A DNA stretch of 64,000 nt from Spinacia oleracea (Eukaryota > Streptophyta > Magnoliopsida > Caryophyllales > Amaranthaceae). Below the pieces are notes generated by a model that saw only the letters and a list, made by a program, of their open reading frames with translations, did no database searches and had not been told where the DNA came from. The stretch is from the NCBI RefSeq assembly GCF_020520425.1, contig NC_079491.1, forward strand, positions 31,921,449 to 31,985,448, written 5' to 3'. Both the position numbers and the translations under genes were made by a program. Positions 46,620 through 56,720 of the stretch are shown here, in pieces. How positions within the stretch are numbered: position 1 is the stretch's first letter; the number at the start of each line of letters is the position of its first letter.

Positions 46620-47411
46620 ATGTCCATCGAAGAATTGCAAGAGCAGATGGCTCAAATGACCCGACTCATGGGCCAACTGAAAATGGAAAACGAAGCCTTA
46701 GCGGCTGCACAAGCCAAAAACGACCTCGATAAAGAGAAGAGGATTGAAAAAATGGTCCTACAGCAAACCATGGGGAGCAAGTACTTCTCCCTCGATCCTG
46801 AACCTTTTCCTGGCAAACTACCAGAAAAGTTTAGTTCATCTGACTTACCAAAGTTTAAAGCCACGGACAATCCCCGTGATCATCTATTGAGCTTTGTGAA
46901 TTCCATGAACTTGAAAGGCGTGGACAAGTCCATGTATTTACCTGCCTTTCCTTTGTCCTTGGAACCTGTGCCGCTCAAATGGTACTATCACCAGGACCCT
47001 AAGCTCTTCCCCACTTGGGAAGACTTTGTCAATGTCTTCATCAAGCAATACTCGTCGAACATGGATTTTCAAGTCACCATGCGCGAGCTGGAAGTTCTCT
47101 TCCAAAAGAAAAATGAGGGTTTCACAACCTACTTTGCTAGATGGAGGGATCAGGCGGCCCAGCTAATCAATAGGCCTCCCGAAACAGAATTGGTCCAAAA
47201 ATTCATTGACAGCCTGGACCCGGCCTACAGACAGCACCTTAGGTACCTGGGACTTGACACTTTCAAAAGAGTTTATGATGTGGGAATAAAGATCGAGGAT
47301 GATCTCGCAAAAACAATACAAAGTAAACCCGCATACAAAAGCAATACCTACAACAGGAGCAACACATCCCAAGCCCAAGAAGTCCATGCCGTAGAGGAGA
47401 ATCCCGCCTGA
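46620..47411 (+). pseudogene. Ogre/Tat gag, capsid part
   Basis: 263 codons from MSIEELQEQMAQMTRLM, with an N-terminal coiled coil (about residues 1-45). The Retrotrans_gag capsid-like domain follows: FKATDNPRDHLLSFVNSM, FPLSLEPVPLKWYYH, FPTWEDFVNVFIKQY, NEGFTTYFARWRDQAAQL and LVQKFIDSLDPAYRQHLRYL. It normally forms the particle. The frame stops at 47,409, while the downstream homologous region continues in other frames. Gag is thus shortened by a frameshift, though the capsid part is intact. Confidence 0.85.
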
Positions 47412-48350
47412 AGAAGCCCTGGAAGATGGGTCCGAGACCGAAAGTTTGCCCACTCGGGTCGACTTTGGTACAAGCCTTTGAAAGACTAACCAATCAAGGA
47501 AAGTTGAGACCTATAGGCCCCACCCGTGACCCTCCTGTCAAGGGCAAATATTGGGTTGAAGGTACTTACTGCAAATTCCATCAAGGAAATGGGCATGACA
47601 CTGAGCTGGAATCTAAAACATACGATCCAGGACATGATAGAGGATGACGTGATACCTCTCCCTAACGTTGGAAAACCCAACAACAACAAGAGCCCACTCG
47701 GCTCTTGTCACATCTCTCTCGACCAACCAGAGAACTTCGACCCCACGGTGTATATTACACCTCAAGGTGCACCACTCATTGTGGTCCCTATGGATCGAAT
47801 CGAGAGGGAAGTGTGCGGTGTGTGGGATGATGATGCTGAAGATATTTACCTATCTCAAGTGTCGGGCGAGGACCTCTTTACTGAAACTTGGCCCGGGCAT
47901 GCTCTCATTGACACCACCCCTCAGGAGCCCGAGGTCGACAACCTCACCCGATCTGGAAGAATATACCAACTGGATATTCGCCCACCTCCTACGGACGATA
48001 TCCCAGTTAGGCAAACTCCTGAGAATGGACGGCACACCACCGTCGCAGAAGTCATTGAAAATCCTCTCTTGAAACAACTAAAAAGAACCAAGGTCGAGAT
48101 TACCATCTGGGATCTCATGTGTACTTCAAAGGAACATTGCGAAAAGCTTATTCGCTCACTCGACCTCATCTCAGTACCTACAGATATCACACCTGACTCA
48201 CTGGTTATCCATGTCACGAGACATGCCGGAGAAAAGGCCATAGTTTTCACTGACAAAGACTTGCCCAAAGAGGGGGGGTGCTCACAACAAAGCCCTTTAT
48301 CTAGTGGTTGGATGCAAAGGACAAAACATCCCCCTAGCGCTCGTAGATAA
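47412..48350 (+). pseudogene. Ogre/Tat gag C-terminus and linker, frameshifted
   Basis: Pieces in two frames: FERLTNQGKLRPIGPTRDPP and a zinc-knuckle-like YCKFHQGNGHDTE in frame 2, then KHTIQDMIEDDVIPLPNVG in frame 3. The change lies near 47,610, where a Cys of the knuckle is lost. The rest, to TDKDLPKEGG, is an open linker ahead of the protease. Confidence 0.7.
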
Positions 48351-48642
48351 CGGTTCGGCGGTCAATGTTTGCCCATTGCGAACCGCCCATTGCTTGGGGC
48401 TAGGAAACGATGACTTCCAAACCTCCACGCAAGGGGTACGAGCTTATGATAACTCCCGAAGGCCTGTGTTGGGAAAAATCAACCTTACCATACAAACCGG
48501 GCCTGTGGCACGCACCACGGAGTTTCAAATAATTGACATCAAGCCCACTTTCAACCTCCTCTTGGGGCGACCTTGGCTCCATGACTTAGGAGGTGTGGCT
48601 TCTACCTTGCACCAAATGGTTAAATTAACCATAACGGGGTAA
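48280..48642 (+). pseudogene. Ogre/Tat aspartic protease, frameshifted entry
   Basis: Reads ALYLVVGCKGQNIPLALVDN, GSAVNVCPLRTAHCLGL, then FNLLLGRPWLHDLGGVASTL. The active-site triad is D-N-G rather than D-S/T-G. The upstream frame meets this one at a run of seven G (about 48,271-48,277), a likely indel. The LLGRPWLH motif is typical of Tat-lineage proteases. Confidence 0.75.
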
Positions 48643-48683
48643 TACTAGAAATCCGCGCCCCTCCTCTCGACGTCAGTTGTACT

Positions 48684-49418
48684 ATGGTTGGAACGGCCGG
48701 AACTGCAGACGACCTTTACGGGTTTCAAATGGAAGAAACAATCCAGTTCATCGAAGATTACGATCCAGCATTCCTAGACCCGCATGCATCCCGAGTCATC
48801 CCTAGAATGCTGTTAGCTCAAGGTTATTTCCCTGGAACCCCATTGGGCATAAGGAAGAAGGAATGCGCATTCCATCCTTTACCCAAAAAATCTACTCACT
48901 TTGGCTTAGGCTATGAACAAACGGAGGAAGATATTGCTGACCGCCTGTCTAGGCTACGCCTTAACAAGGCCAAACAAACCACCCTCCTTCCCCCATATCA
49001 AAGAACCCTTAACGGGATGTTCGTTCGGGAAGGAGAAGGACACCCATGCTGTGATTTCCCTGAACCCTTCGTTCAGGATGGCTTGCTAAAACCAGGATTT
49101 GAAATCTTCTATGACTGCCACACCTTGGATGAGGCACCCCACCTCACCAAGACTAAAACAGCTGAAATATTGGACGACCAGGCTCTATGGACATTGTTTA
49201 ACGAATCGAGGCCTATGGAGGACGAGACTGTGACGACTACCCTAGCTTTACAAGATGAAGGTTTCGATCCAACCCGGTTAATCGCTCCTGCATCAACACT
49301 AGAAGAGATCGAGAACGGATGGGTGAAGACATATCAGTGGGTCAATGCAAAAGGAATAGAATTCAAGATGAGTACCGGTGAAGGACCAAAGTTTTACGAG
49401 ACTAAACCCAAGGCTTGA
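48684..49418 (+). pseudogene. Region between protease and RT with G-patch-like motif
   Basis: 244 codons open from a Met at 48,684. It contains RMLLAQGYFPGTPLGIRKKE, like the G-patch-type segment found before RT in Ogre/Tat polyproteins, and ends FKMSTGEGPKFYETKPKA. It would normally lead into RT, but the sequence ends in a stop and non-coding DNA. It has no clear start of its own and lies in a different frame from the protease. Confidence 0.6.
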
Positions 49419-50757
49419 GCCACATAGAGCACCGTAGTAAAAAGCGCCTAGTAGTTCTTTAGATTGGTAGAAAAATAATAAAGACTTTAGATGGTCCTAA
49501 GACCCCTTAGAATATAGGTCAAGTTTGTTTCAGTGTGTTTTCCTTACTTTCCAAATTAATAAAGGCGTAATATTTCCCCTAAAAATTTATTCTAACACTA
49601 AGCAAACACTAAATGTACTTGCAAAAATACAAAAATAAAGAGGCGGCCCACTCTAGGCCCAACAAACGAGGCCCATTCGGTCTTGAAATAATGCCATGGG
49701 AACCAGTTCCCGAAAACCCACAAAATAAACCGCACCATCCCGTTCATATCCCCAAAACCTAAAAAGTCAACCAGTGTCATCATAAAAGTCAATCCATGCA
49801 ACCCAAAGAAATCAAAGGAAATCAAAATCCAAAACAATGCAAATGTTACCAAAAAAAAAAACAGATTCATAAAACATAATTCCATCATACCCTGAACCCA
49901 CCCAAAAGCCTACACAAAGATTTTCATATCTTCCTTACCCTAACTCCATTTTTAAAGCCGTTTCGAGTCACGGATAGAAAAAAATAATCCGGACAAAAAT
50001 GCATCTCACGCTAACACTCAAAAAAGCCTCCGAAATAGCGTCAAAATCAATTTTTATACAAAAAAAGGGCATAACACTAAAACGAAAAAAAGAAATAAAT
50101 GCAAGAACACGTGAAGAAAAACGTCAAAAATGACCGCCAGAAATCATTTTCAGCGCCCAGGGCTGGGCGCCGAAATCTTTGACGCCCCAGCCTGGGCGTT
50201 GAAACTCTCTGCCTGCCTAAATTTTTTAGAAGTGCTCGTCATTTTATCCACACATAACGGAAAAATAACGAACACTTGGGGGGTACAACACGTATCCAAA
50301 TAGGCTCACCAAAAAATATAGCCATACAAGAAGTAGTCGAATTTCATTTTTTACGCGACTTACGGCAAACAAAAAACGGCAGACGAAAATAATGATAATA
50401 CTTCACTCATTTGACCGGTTAAGTAATATGCTACCACCTCAGGGCATATCTATTAAATTCTGGCATCCTAGAACTTATTCTAGCTAGAACTACGCGCGAC
50501 CTGATTCTGACAAGATACGTAGGCAATCCTTACCAAGGATTCGGTCCAATAAAAAAAACAAACATACATAAATTGTGCAAAAAGTGTTAGACATATAAAA
50601 ATATAAAAAAAAAGGAGGAGAAACAAAAAATGAAAATGAAAAATAAAATACGCCTTTATTGAAAAATAATAAGAAGGAAAACAAAGTGCTAAGAAATGAA
50701 AAAAAACAAACACAACTGAAATAAATGAAGGGCGCCTACACCCTAGCAAGAACTACA
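49419..50757. other. Spacer between sense gag region and antisense gene
   Basis: No RT/RNase H/integrase motif on either strand. Contains GC module 3 at 50,148. Short T-rich ORFs near 50,480-50,750 are not convincing. Confidence 0.5.
50148..50204. repeat. GC double-palindrome module 3 (between convergent genes)
   Basis: CAGCGCCCAGGGCTGGGCGC, then GACGCCCCAGCCTGGGCGTT. The first dyad is perfect. It lies 0.55 kb beyond the antisense stop. Confidence 0.9.
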
Positions 50758-52568
50758 CTACTCTAGTTCTTCCGGATCATCAAATAAAGTCTTGTAGAGG
50801 GCAATGTTCGCAGGATCCACCCCCACAGTCTTTTGCGCTGCCCCAATATCAATCTCCATAAGAACCGGCTCCTGGACACTAACTTCCAAAGATGCCAAGG
50901 CTTCAGAAACATTCTCAGTTATAGCCCGCTCAGCCTCAAGGGCACAGACAATGGTGGGAGAAGGATTATTATCATCAACTAGACTAGTCACTGTTTCTAC
51001 AAGCGGCTGAGCCTTCCTAACCCATACATTGTTCCGGCGACGATCTCCGCGAGAGCTTGCATTTCTTTTAACAACAGCAGGCCCCTTCATTTTAGGCATC
51101 TTTTTAGGCCTGAAACTAGAACGGGGAGGAACTTCCTTTCGCTTTCGATCAGGACGAGCTTTCACAGTCTTAATACCATGAGTACGAGGTTTGGCAGAAT
51201 CAGGACCCTCATACTTAACACGAATACGAGGTATCAAAAGCTCAGCCGACTCCCCATTTCGAGCCTCGGTCCTCACAGCTTTATCATCGGAGCTCATCCA
51301 CAACTTGTAGTTTTCAGAAAGACCCACAAAGCCATTTGTAGCTACGGCCCAACGCGGGAGACCATCATAATACTTAGCCCATGCTAGAACTCGTGCTTGT
51401 GAAAAGGCCGCTACCTTAGGTGGTACCGTATCAGAAAAGGGGATAGTCTGCCTTAAACCGTATTGACGCATGACTCGGTAAGGGAAAATATAAATGGGCC
51501 GAGATAGCCCCAACAAAGAAACATAAACCGATACATCAGATGCCCCCGTCATAGTAGTCAAACCCCACCATGGTACCACCCACTTAATAGAACAAATGCC
51601 ATAAGTAAAAAAGGAGGCCCATTCGGCCTCGTCCTGGCCTTGGTGCAAGTATTTTCGTACCCAAGGCTATAGGGCGATAATGTTTAGGATCGGCAGGAGC
51701 TTCCAAGAGTCTAAGCCGTTCCACGAGCCAAATCTGCAAAAAACGGGTACGATCAAAAAATAATAATAAAAAGAAAACGGTTCATGGGGCGCAGTTTCAA
51801 CGCCCAGGACCAGGCGCCGAAAATTCCAGCGCCCATCCCTGGGCGCTGAAACTCAGCCCCAAGACAGGACGAATAAAAAATGTGTATGCAAAAAAATTTG
51901 TACGTGCGCAAGAAAAAAATCGATTACCTGCAGTAATAGGGGCTTCCCTTAAAATATTCAGATTTGGCATCCTTCTTCAGCTCATCCGCACTCAGCAAAG
52001 TCTCGGCAACAACCAACGGCATAATAGAATAGCAACTTTCCATCTGACTAATCAAGGGGATCAACCTTATGTCACCGAACTCACCATTGTTATTCGACAG
52101 CAAATAATGATTCAACAAGCAAAATACAAGGGCTCGAATATTCAATTTCTGTTCGGTCATATTCTTACTAGGCCTAAAGTGGTGTTTCACAAGTTTTGCC
52201 AAATTAACCTCATCACCTACAACAACTTCAGCAAGCATGTTAGCATCTAGTCCTAGAAAAGCCCCTATGGTTGTTTTACTCTCTTCAATAGTGCCAGGAG
52301 TGGCAGGGGTAGCATTAGTAGGATAACCAAGGATCGCAGCAAATTCATCTGGCAAAGGACATATTTCGTTGCCCCGAAAGACAAAAACATGATGATCGGA
52401 ATCCCAAAAGCTTAGGGCTGCGTGCAGAAAATTATAGTCAATGTTAATTTGTTGTAAGCCTAAAAGTGCCTCTAAGTGGTATTCTTTCAACAAAGCCTTT
52501 TCTGTAGGATTAAGGGCCCGTAGCCAACGCCTGACAGCCCGTTGGAGTGAGAAAGTGGGAATCGACAT
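50758..52568 (-). pseudogene. Antisense plant-mobile-domain-like (DUF7745-type) gene, two exons
   Basis: Exon 1 is 52,568-51,928: MSIPTFSLQRAVRRWLRALN, then ALSFWDSDHHVFVFRGNEIC and PLPDEFAAILGYP, and ends at a GT donor. The intron (51,927-51,734) contains GC module 4. Exon 2, from 51,733, gives IWLVERLRLLEAP, then in another frame VRKYLHQGQDEAEWASFF, IKWVVPWWGLTTMTG and YIFPYRVMRQYGLRQT, and a basic tail (RPDRKRKEVPPRSSFRPKKM). The pattern matches the plant mobile domain found in many plant transposons. A 1-nt shift near 51,680 seems to break this copy. Both ORF halves are otherwise long and open. The function is unknown. Confidence 0.6.
51795..51851. repeat. GC double-palindrome module 4 (antisense-gene intron)
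   Basis: CAACGCCCAGGACCAGGCGC, then CAGCGCCCATCCCTGGGCGC with TGAAA. Lies wholly within the intron of the antisense gene. Confidence 0.9.
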
Positions 52569-52648
52569 GACAAAATCAAGGAGTAATTAAAACACAGCAA
52601 AGAAAGAAGGAAATTGAGAGTGATGGAAAATAGGGACGTATCTAGCCT

Positions 52649-52658
52649 CTATATATAG
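52649..52658 (-). promoter_or_regulatory. TATA box of the antisense gene
   Basis: CTATATATAG, about 80 bp upstream of the antisense ATG at 52,568, leaving room for a 5' leader of about 50 nt. GC module 5 starts 80 bp further upstream. Confidence 0.6.
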
Positions 52659-52738
52659 TTGAACGCATCAAGTGACATCCTGATCCCATTCGGAAACGCG
52701 TTAAGAAATCCGAAAGTCAAAATTCGCCAGGAAAGGAC

Positions 52739-52796
52739 TTTCAGCGCCCAAAGCTGGGCGCCGAAATATTTAACGCCCAGCCTTGGGCGCCGAAAA
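52739..52796. repeat. GC double-palindrome module 5 (antisense promoter)
   Basis: CAGCGCCCAAAGCTGGGCGC, then AACGCCCAGCCTTGGGCGCC. Its distance to the antisense TATA box (80 bp) is close to the 73-74 bp seen in the LTRs. Confidence 0.9.
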
Positions 52797-52799
52797 TGC

Positions 52800-53719
52800 A
52801 GCCCAAGGCCCAGATTTCACAAAACGCGGAGCAGGAAAAGACTAAAAACCGTGTTGCTAGACACGAGGCCCTATGTACAATTAAGATCAAGCCCAAAAGC
52901 ACCTTTAAGCTCCCAATTAGCAAAAATGAATGGTAAAACTTGGTCGAAACTTAGACTTGTCTCACGAAACATATATGTACACTTTTCAAAACAAATATAA
53001 AAAATATCAAGGTCATTCTTCGAAACACCAAAAAATGTTGTTAAGTCGTTGGTTTCTCAAATAAAAAATGTTTGTCTGTCAAAGGATTAAATCGGGCCAA
53101 GCTAAACCGAATGATATTAAACTTTGTCACCCGAAGACTGAAGTCGCACCCCATGACTTCGCCAAAGTAGCACATCACTATGAAAGGTCGCTCGCACATA
53201 CGAGCTCGACCCCAAACATGATTAAAAGACGTTATGAAGTATGCGAAAAATGACCACCAAAGCCCGAGTGCTTGGGGGCTCGCGAAAAGTATACTCCAAC
53301 AGAGAGCGCGCAATCCAAATCACATTCCCGGGCTGCGCTATACGCCGTCCCATGTTTGGATGATCTCAAAAGAACAGGTTCGACCTCAGAAAAGGGTCGT
53401 CATTGACATTTGTACATGGTCCTCTGATCAAAGACCAAGTAGTGGCAAAAATCGAGCCATAAAGACTAGCTCAAAACCACGAAAGCAGACGGTCACAAGA
53501 CAAAGGTCCGTCTGAACACGTTGTCAGCCCACGTTCAGGTTACAACTAAATTCGAGCATCCCTCGGAAGAATTCGCTCTTGCAAGAATGAACAAAAGAAA
53601 TTCTCAAAAAAAGGAAATCACAATGAACAAAAAATAGAGACTTGCCCACCTCAATCAGGCAAAGATCGCGCCGCGAACCACACAAGTTCCAAATCAAGGA
53701 AAAAACGAATTCAGGGATG
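52800..53719. other. Untranslated 3' region of the Ogre/Tat-like element
   Basis: No convincing ORF on either strand. Moderately GC-rich compared with the flanks. Confidence 0.5.
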
Positions 53720-54120
53720 TCCACCCTTAGCGGACGGGGCTCGCCCACCTTCAGCGGGCGGGTTCTGCGTCACTAGCCGGGCAGGTCCTCAGTTTTCAAA
53801 AAATGAAATTTTCAAAGTTCAAATAAAACAGGCTCGCCATCTTCAGCCGGCGGGGTCTACGTCACAAGCCGCGTAGGTCCTTATTTTCAAATTTCGAAAA
53901 CAAGATTCGTCCACTTTTTCGGACGGGGTGTCCACCCTTAGCGGACAGCTTCGCCATCTTTAGCCGGCGGGGTCTACGTCACAAGTCGCGTAGGTCCTTA
54001 TTTTCAAATTTCAAAAACAAGATACGTCCACTTTTTCGGACGGGGCGTCCACCCTTAGCGGACAGTCTCGCCATCTTTAGCCGGCGGGGTCTACGTCACA
54101 AGCCGCGTAGGTCCTTAGTC
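53720..54120 (+). repeat. 117-bp tandem repeats before the 3' LTR
   Basis: TCGCCATCTTCAGCCGGCGG-type units start at 53,834, 53,951 and 54,068 (spacing exactly 117 bp), with a more divergent partial unit from 53,741. Each unit has GTCTACGTCACAAGCCGCG. Tandem repeats near the 3' LTR are typical of Tat-lineage elements. Confidence 0.9.
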
Positions 54121-54130
54121 GCTGCTCAGT

Positions 54131-54146
54131 CAAAGTGGGGGCTAAC
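54131..54146 (+). promoter_or_regulatory. Polypurine tract
   Basis: CAAAGTGGGGGCTAAC directly before the 3' LTR; the purine core is AAAGTGGGGG. Primes plus-strand synthesis. Confidence 0.65.
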
Positions 54147-55622
54147 TGTAGACACCTACTTTTGTCCCCATTCCCGAAAGGGAAGGTTCGATGATGAAAA
54201 CATAAATCTCCACTTGACAACGCATCTCCTATAAAATAACGAATCTCAATTCCCCTTTTCATTTCACTCGACACCTGCTATTTATAGAAACCTGCTATTT
54301 ATGGAAACCTGCTAAAAATAGTGACTGTCGTAATCGGTAATTGTTAAAAGTGGCAAGTCATAAAAGATAGAAACCTGTCAGAATTAGGTGTTGCACTCCA
54401 ACATAAATCCTAAATGAGATAGAAATCGAACGAATCCTATTCCTAATATGATTCGAAAGTAAGAGTCACGTATTAATTAAAATCCTAACGAGCCTAGAGT
54501 TCGTAACGGGCCCAGACGCATCCCGTCACAAGGTTAATACGCACTAAAAGACTCAATTAAATCTCAAATACTCCGGATTCTAGGAATCCGAATCTGACTA
54601 AGAAAAACGTCCCAAATCCTATTTTCAACGCCTGGTTCTGGGCGCCGAAATCTTCGGCGCCCAGGCCCGGGCGCTGAAAATACCTGGTACGTGTTTTTTC
54701 CTAATTCCTCGTGGATTAGAGTTCTACAATTCTATCTTTCTACGAACTCTTTTCTATAAATAGGGCCTTAAGTTCGACATGAAAAGGACACACAACACAC
54801 AATTATTATTCTGAGTATTGACTCTAAACCCCTAAGCCTAAGCCTCACGCTGCAAAACTGATCACGCGTTCTGTCGCAATCGATCCATAAATCGAACATA
54901 ACGTATCCCGTCCCATAATTTGAGATTCGTTAAATAAAAGGAGAAATAGCAAAGTCAAAGTGATTAGTTTTCTGAGAACCGTGACGCACCTCTCAAGGGT
55001 GCGTCGTAATGTGTCCCTTTTCCATGGTTTAATTGCTTTCCTCGCCCTTTTATGAACTGTTAAACTAACTAAAATCTGATTGTTCGATCACGCTTAATAA
55101 ATATGATATTTTTGGGAAAATGGATTATCATGCTAGGTCCCTTAAAACAATCTAAATTAGATAATCGCGCTCGATCTAGTACTATATGTTGCATATTATT
55201 AAAATCAACTCAGATTAGTTTAATAGTTAACGCATGTCCCTTCAATTATTTATGCTGAGCTAGTAAGGATATCCTGCCTCTGGAGTTATCGAAGAGCGAG
55301 TACTCCTCTCGGTAGTTACAGTCCCCCGAACCCTCAATCTCTACCCTGCGGGTGTACGTTGAGCGATCCCCACCACCAGGGATCACAAGGGAACCTACGG
55401 CCGTCGTGGTCAAACATAATTGCACTCCCTTTATGTCACGATAACCGGGTTTTGTCAGTTTTTCTCATTGTCGTTAAAAACTGAATGGCGACTCCTATAT
55501 TACTAGTCAATTGGGTGTAAACTCACAGGAAATCCAATTACACTTGATTTGACAAAAAGAAGCGTCACACCCACGAGGGGCGAGGTCACGCATTAGCCTC
55601 GTGTTTTTTCGACCCCCTCACA
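54147..55622 (+). repeat. 3' LTR, Ogre/Tat-like element
   Basis: 1,476 bp, collinear with the 5' LTR. It lacks 12 bp near 54,300 that the 5' copy has. TATA box at 54,755. Confidence 0.9.
54623..54680. repeat. GC double-palindrome module 6 (3' LTR)
   Basis: Same as module 1 apart from one base (GGCCCGGGCG instead of GGCCTGGGCG), a change that makes the inner dyad a perfect palindrome. Ends 74 bp upstream of the TATA box. Confidence 0.9.
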
Positions 55623-56720
55623 AATACTTACCTATCAAATATCAAATTAGATTATATCAAAAAAAATTAATCATATATACAAAAAATAAAATGCCTTAAA
55701 TAAATCATTCTAATTCTACTTTACTGAAGGAATAAAAGTGGTGTACATACCTTCGGGTGGTTTAGGAAAATTCAATTCTAGAGATCCGATTGCATGATGA
55801 AATACACGAGTATCATGTGCTGAACCTTCCCAACCCGCTGCTACAAACGTGAAACACATATCAAAATCACAGGCAGCCAAAACATTAAACGTAGGCAGTC
55901 CTTTTCTTCCTCTATAAGGCATTTGTAGGGGCTCGGGTATGCATGCTGCTACATGTGTACCATCAATACATCCAACACAGTCCTGAAACACATTATAATT
56001 TTTTAAGGTATAAATAAAGTTATTCACATTACAATAATATTAGTAATACAATATTACCTTGAAAAAAGGCATATATCTTGTATCTGTGGATATTTTAGCT
56101 GGGACACCTGTGAAATTGGGATCATATGGCCTTATAATATCATGTGCAAGACCCTTGACCTTTCAAGAAGAAATCGAACTGAGAACTTCATGAATTGCCC
56201 TACTAATAGTATCACCAAAACGTTGAAAACGCTCACCAAGAACCCTATTTGAGACGCCTTGGGCAAGTGCATATAAAAGTATGGCAACTTTCTCGTGTAT
56301 AGACATCTTACCACTAGCTTTTAATCCATATTTCGATGATAAGTCCTTACATAATTAATCTCAAAAATAACGGTGGCTCCATTCTAAATGGATTGACACA
56401 TCGAATAGGATGACCAGTCAACACTTCTTGTACCCACATTTCTCCCGCTAGAATCGAAGTCATGCATGGTTCCTTGTAAATGTATTTATAATAATATATA
56501 GACATCAAAGACATTGTATATGCGATTGCAATCAAAATTTTACGTTGGCTTTCGTCATCAACATCCATATTATATTATAACTAAAATTGTTATAAGTGAC
56601 ATATAAAAGAGACGCCCTTTAAAAAATAAAATGGAGAAACAAAATTAAAGTATTTCATAATAACAATCAATTTGTACTAATATCCATTCAAACAAATAAA
56701 ACATTGATCCAATAATTACT

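Larger units (their letters stand above)
43733..55622 (+). mobile_element. Ogre/Tat-like Ty3-gypsy element, without pol core
   Basis: LTRs 43,733-45,220 and 54,147-55,622 both begin TGTAGACACC and end CCCCTCACA. The 5-bp target duplication AATAC lies at 43,728-43,732 and 55,623-55,627. The primer site TGGCGACTCCACTGGGGA follows the 5' LTR; the purine tract AAAGTGGGGGCTAAC precedes the 3' LTR. The interior has a gag/protease/G-patch-like region (plus strand) and a two-exon antisense gene. I found no RT, RNase H or integrase motif. LTRs are nearly identical apart from a 12-bp gap and scattered substitutions, so the insertion is fairly recent. Confidence 0.9.
43297..56568 (-). pseudogene. PIF/Harbinger DDE transposase, interrupted
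   Basis: Starts at 56,568 (MDVDDESQRKILIAI). A shift occurs at a duplicated ATTA near 56,346, and a TGA lies at 56,163-56,165. The next exon, 55,982-55,751, holds VGCIDGTHVAACIPE (first Asp) and GSAHDTRVFHHA (second Asp). The last exon starts at 55,631 and is cut at 55,623 by the Ogre/Tat insertion. It resumes at 43,727 with ADKRYPDRKGYLLPYPK and has ERSFEVLKQRWKIL (Glu), ending at 43,297. All three catalytic residues are still visible, but the gene cannot be read through. Confidence 0.85.

Noticed and set aside
49419-50757. Search for RT (YxDD), RNase H and integrase motifs
   Set aside because: None seen on either strand; the element is treated as pol-less.
44221-54680. CRISPR-like spaced repeats
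   Set aside because: The GC modules are far apart, irregular in spacing and in a plant retrotransposon; no array of short repeats and spacers exists.
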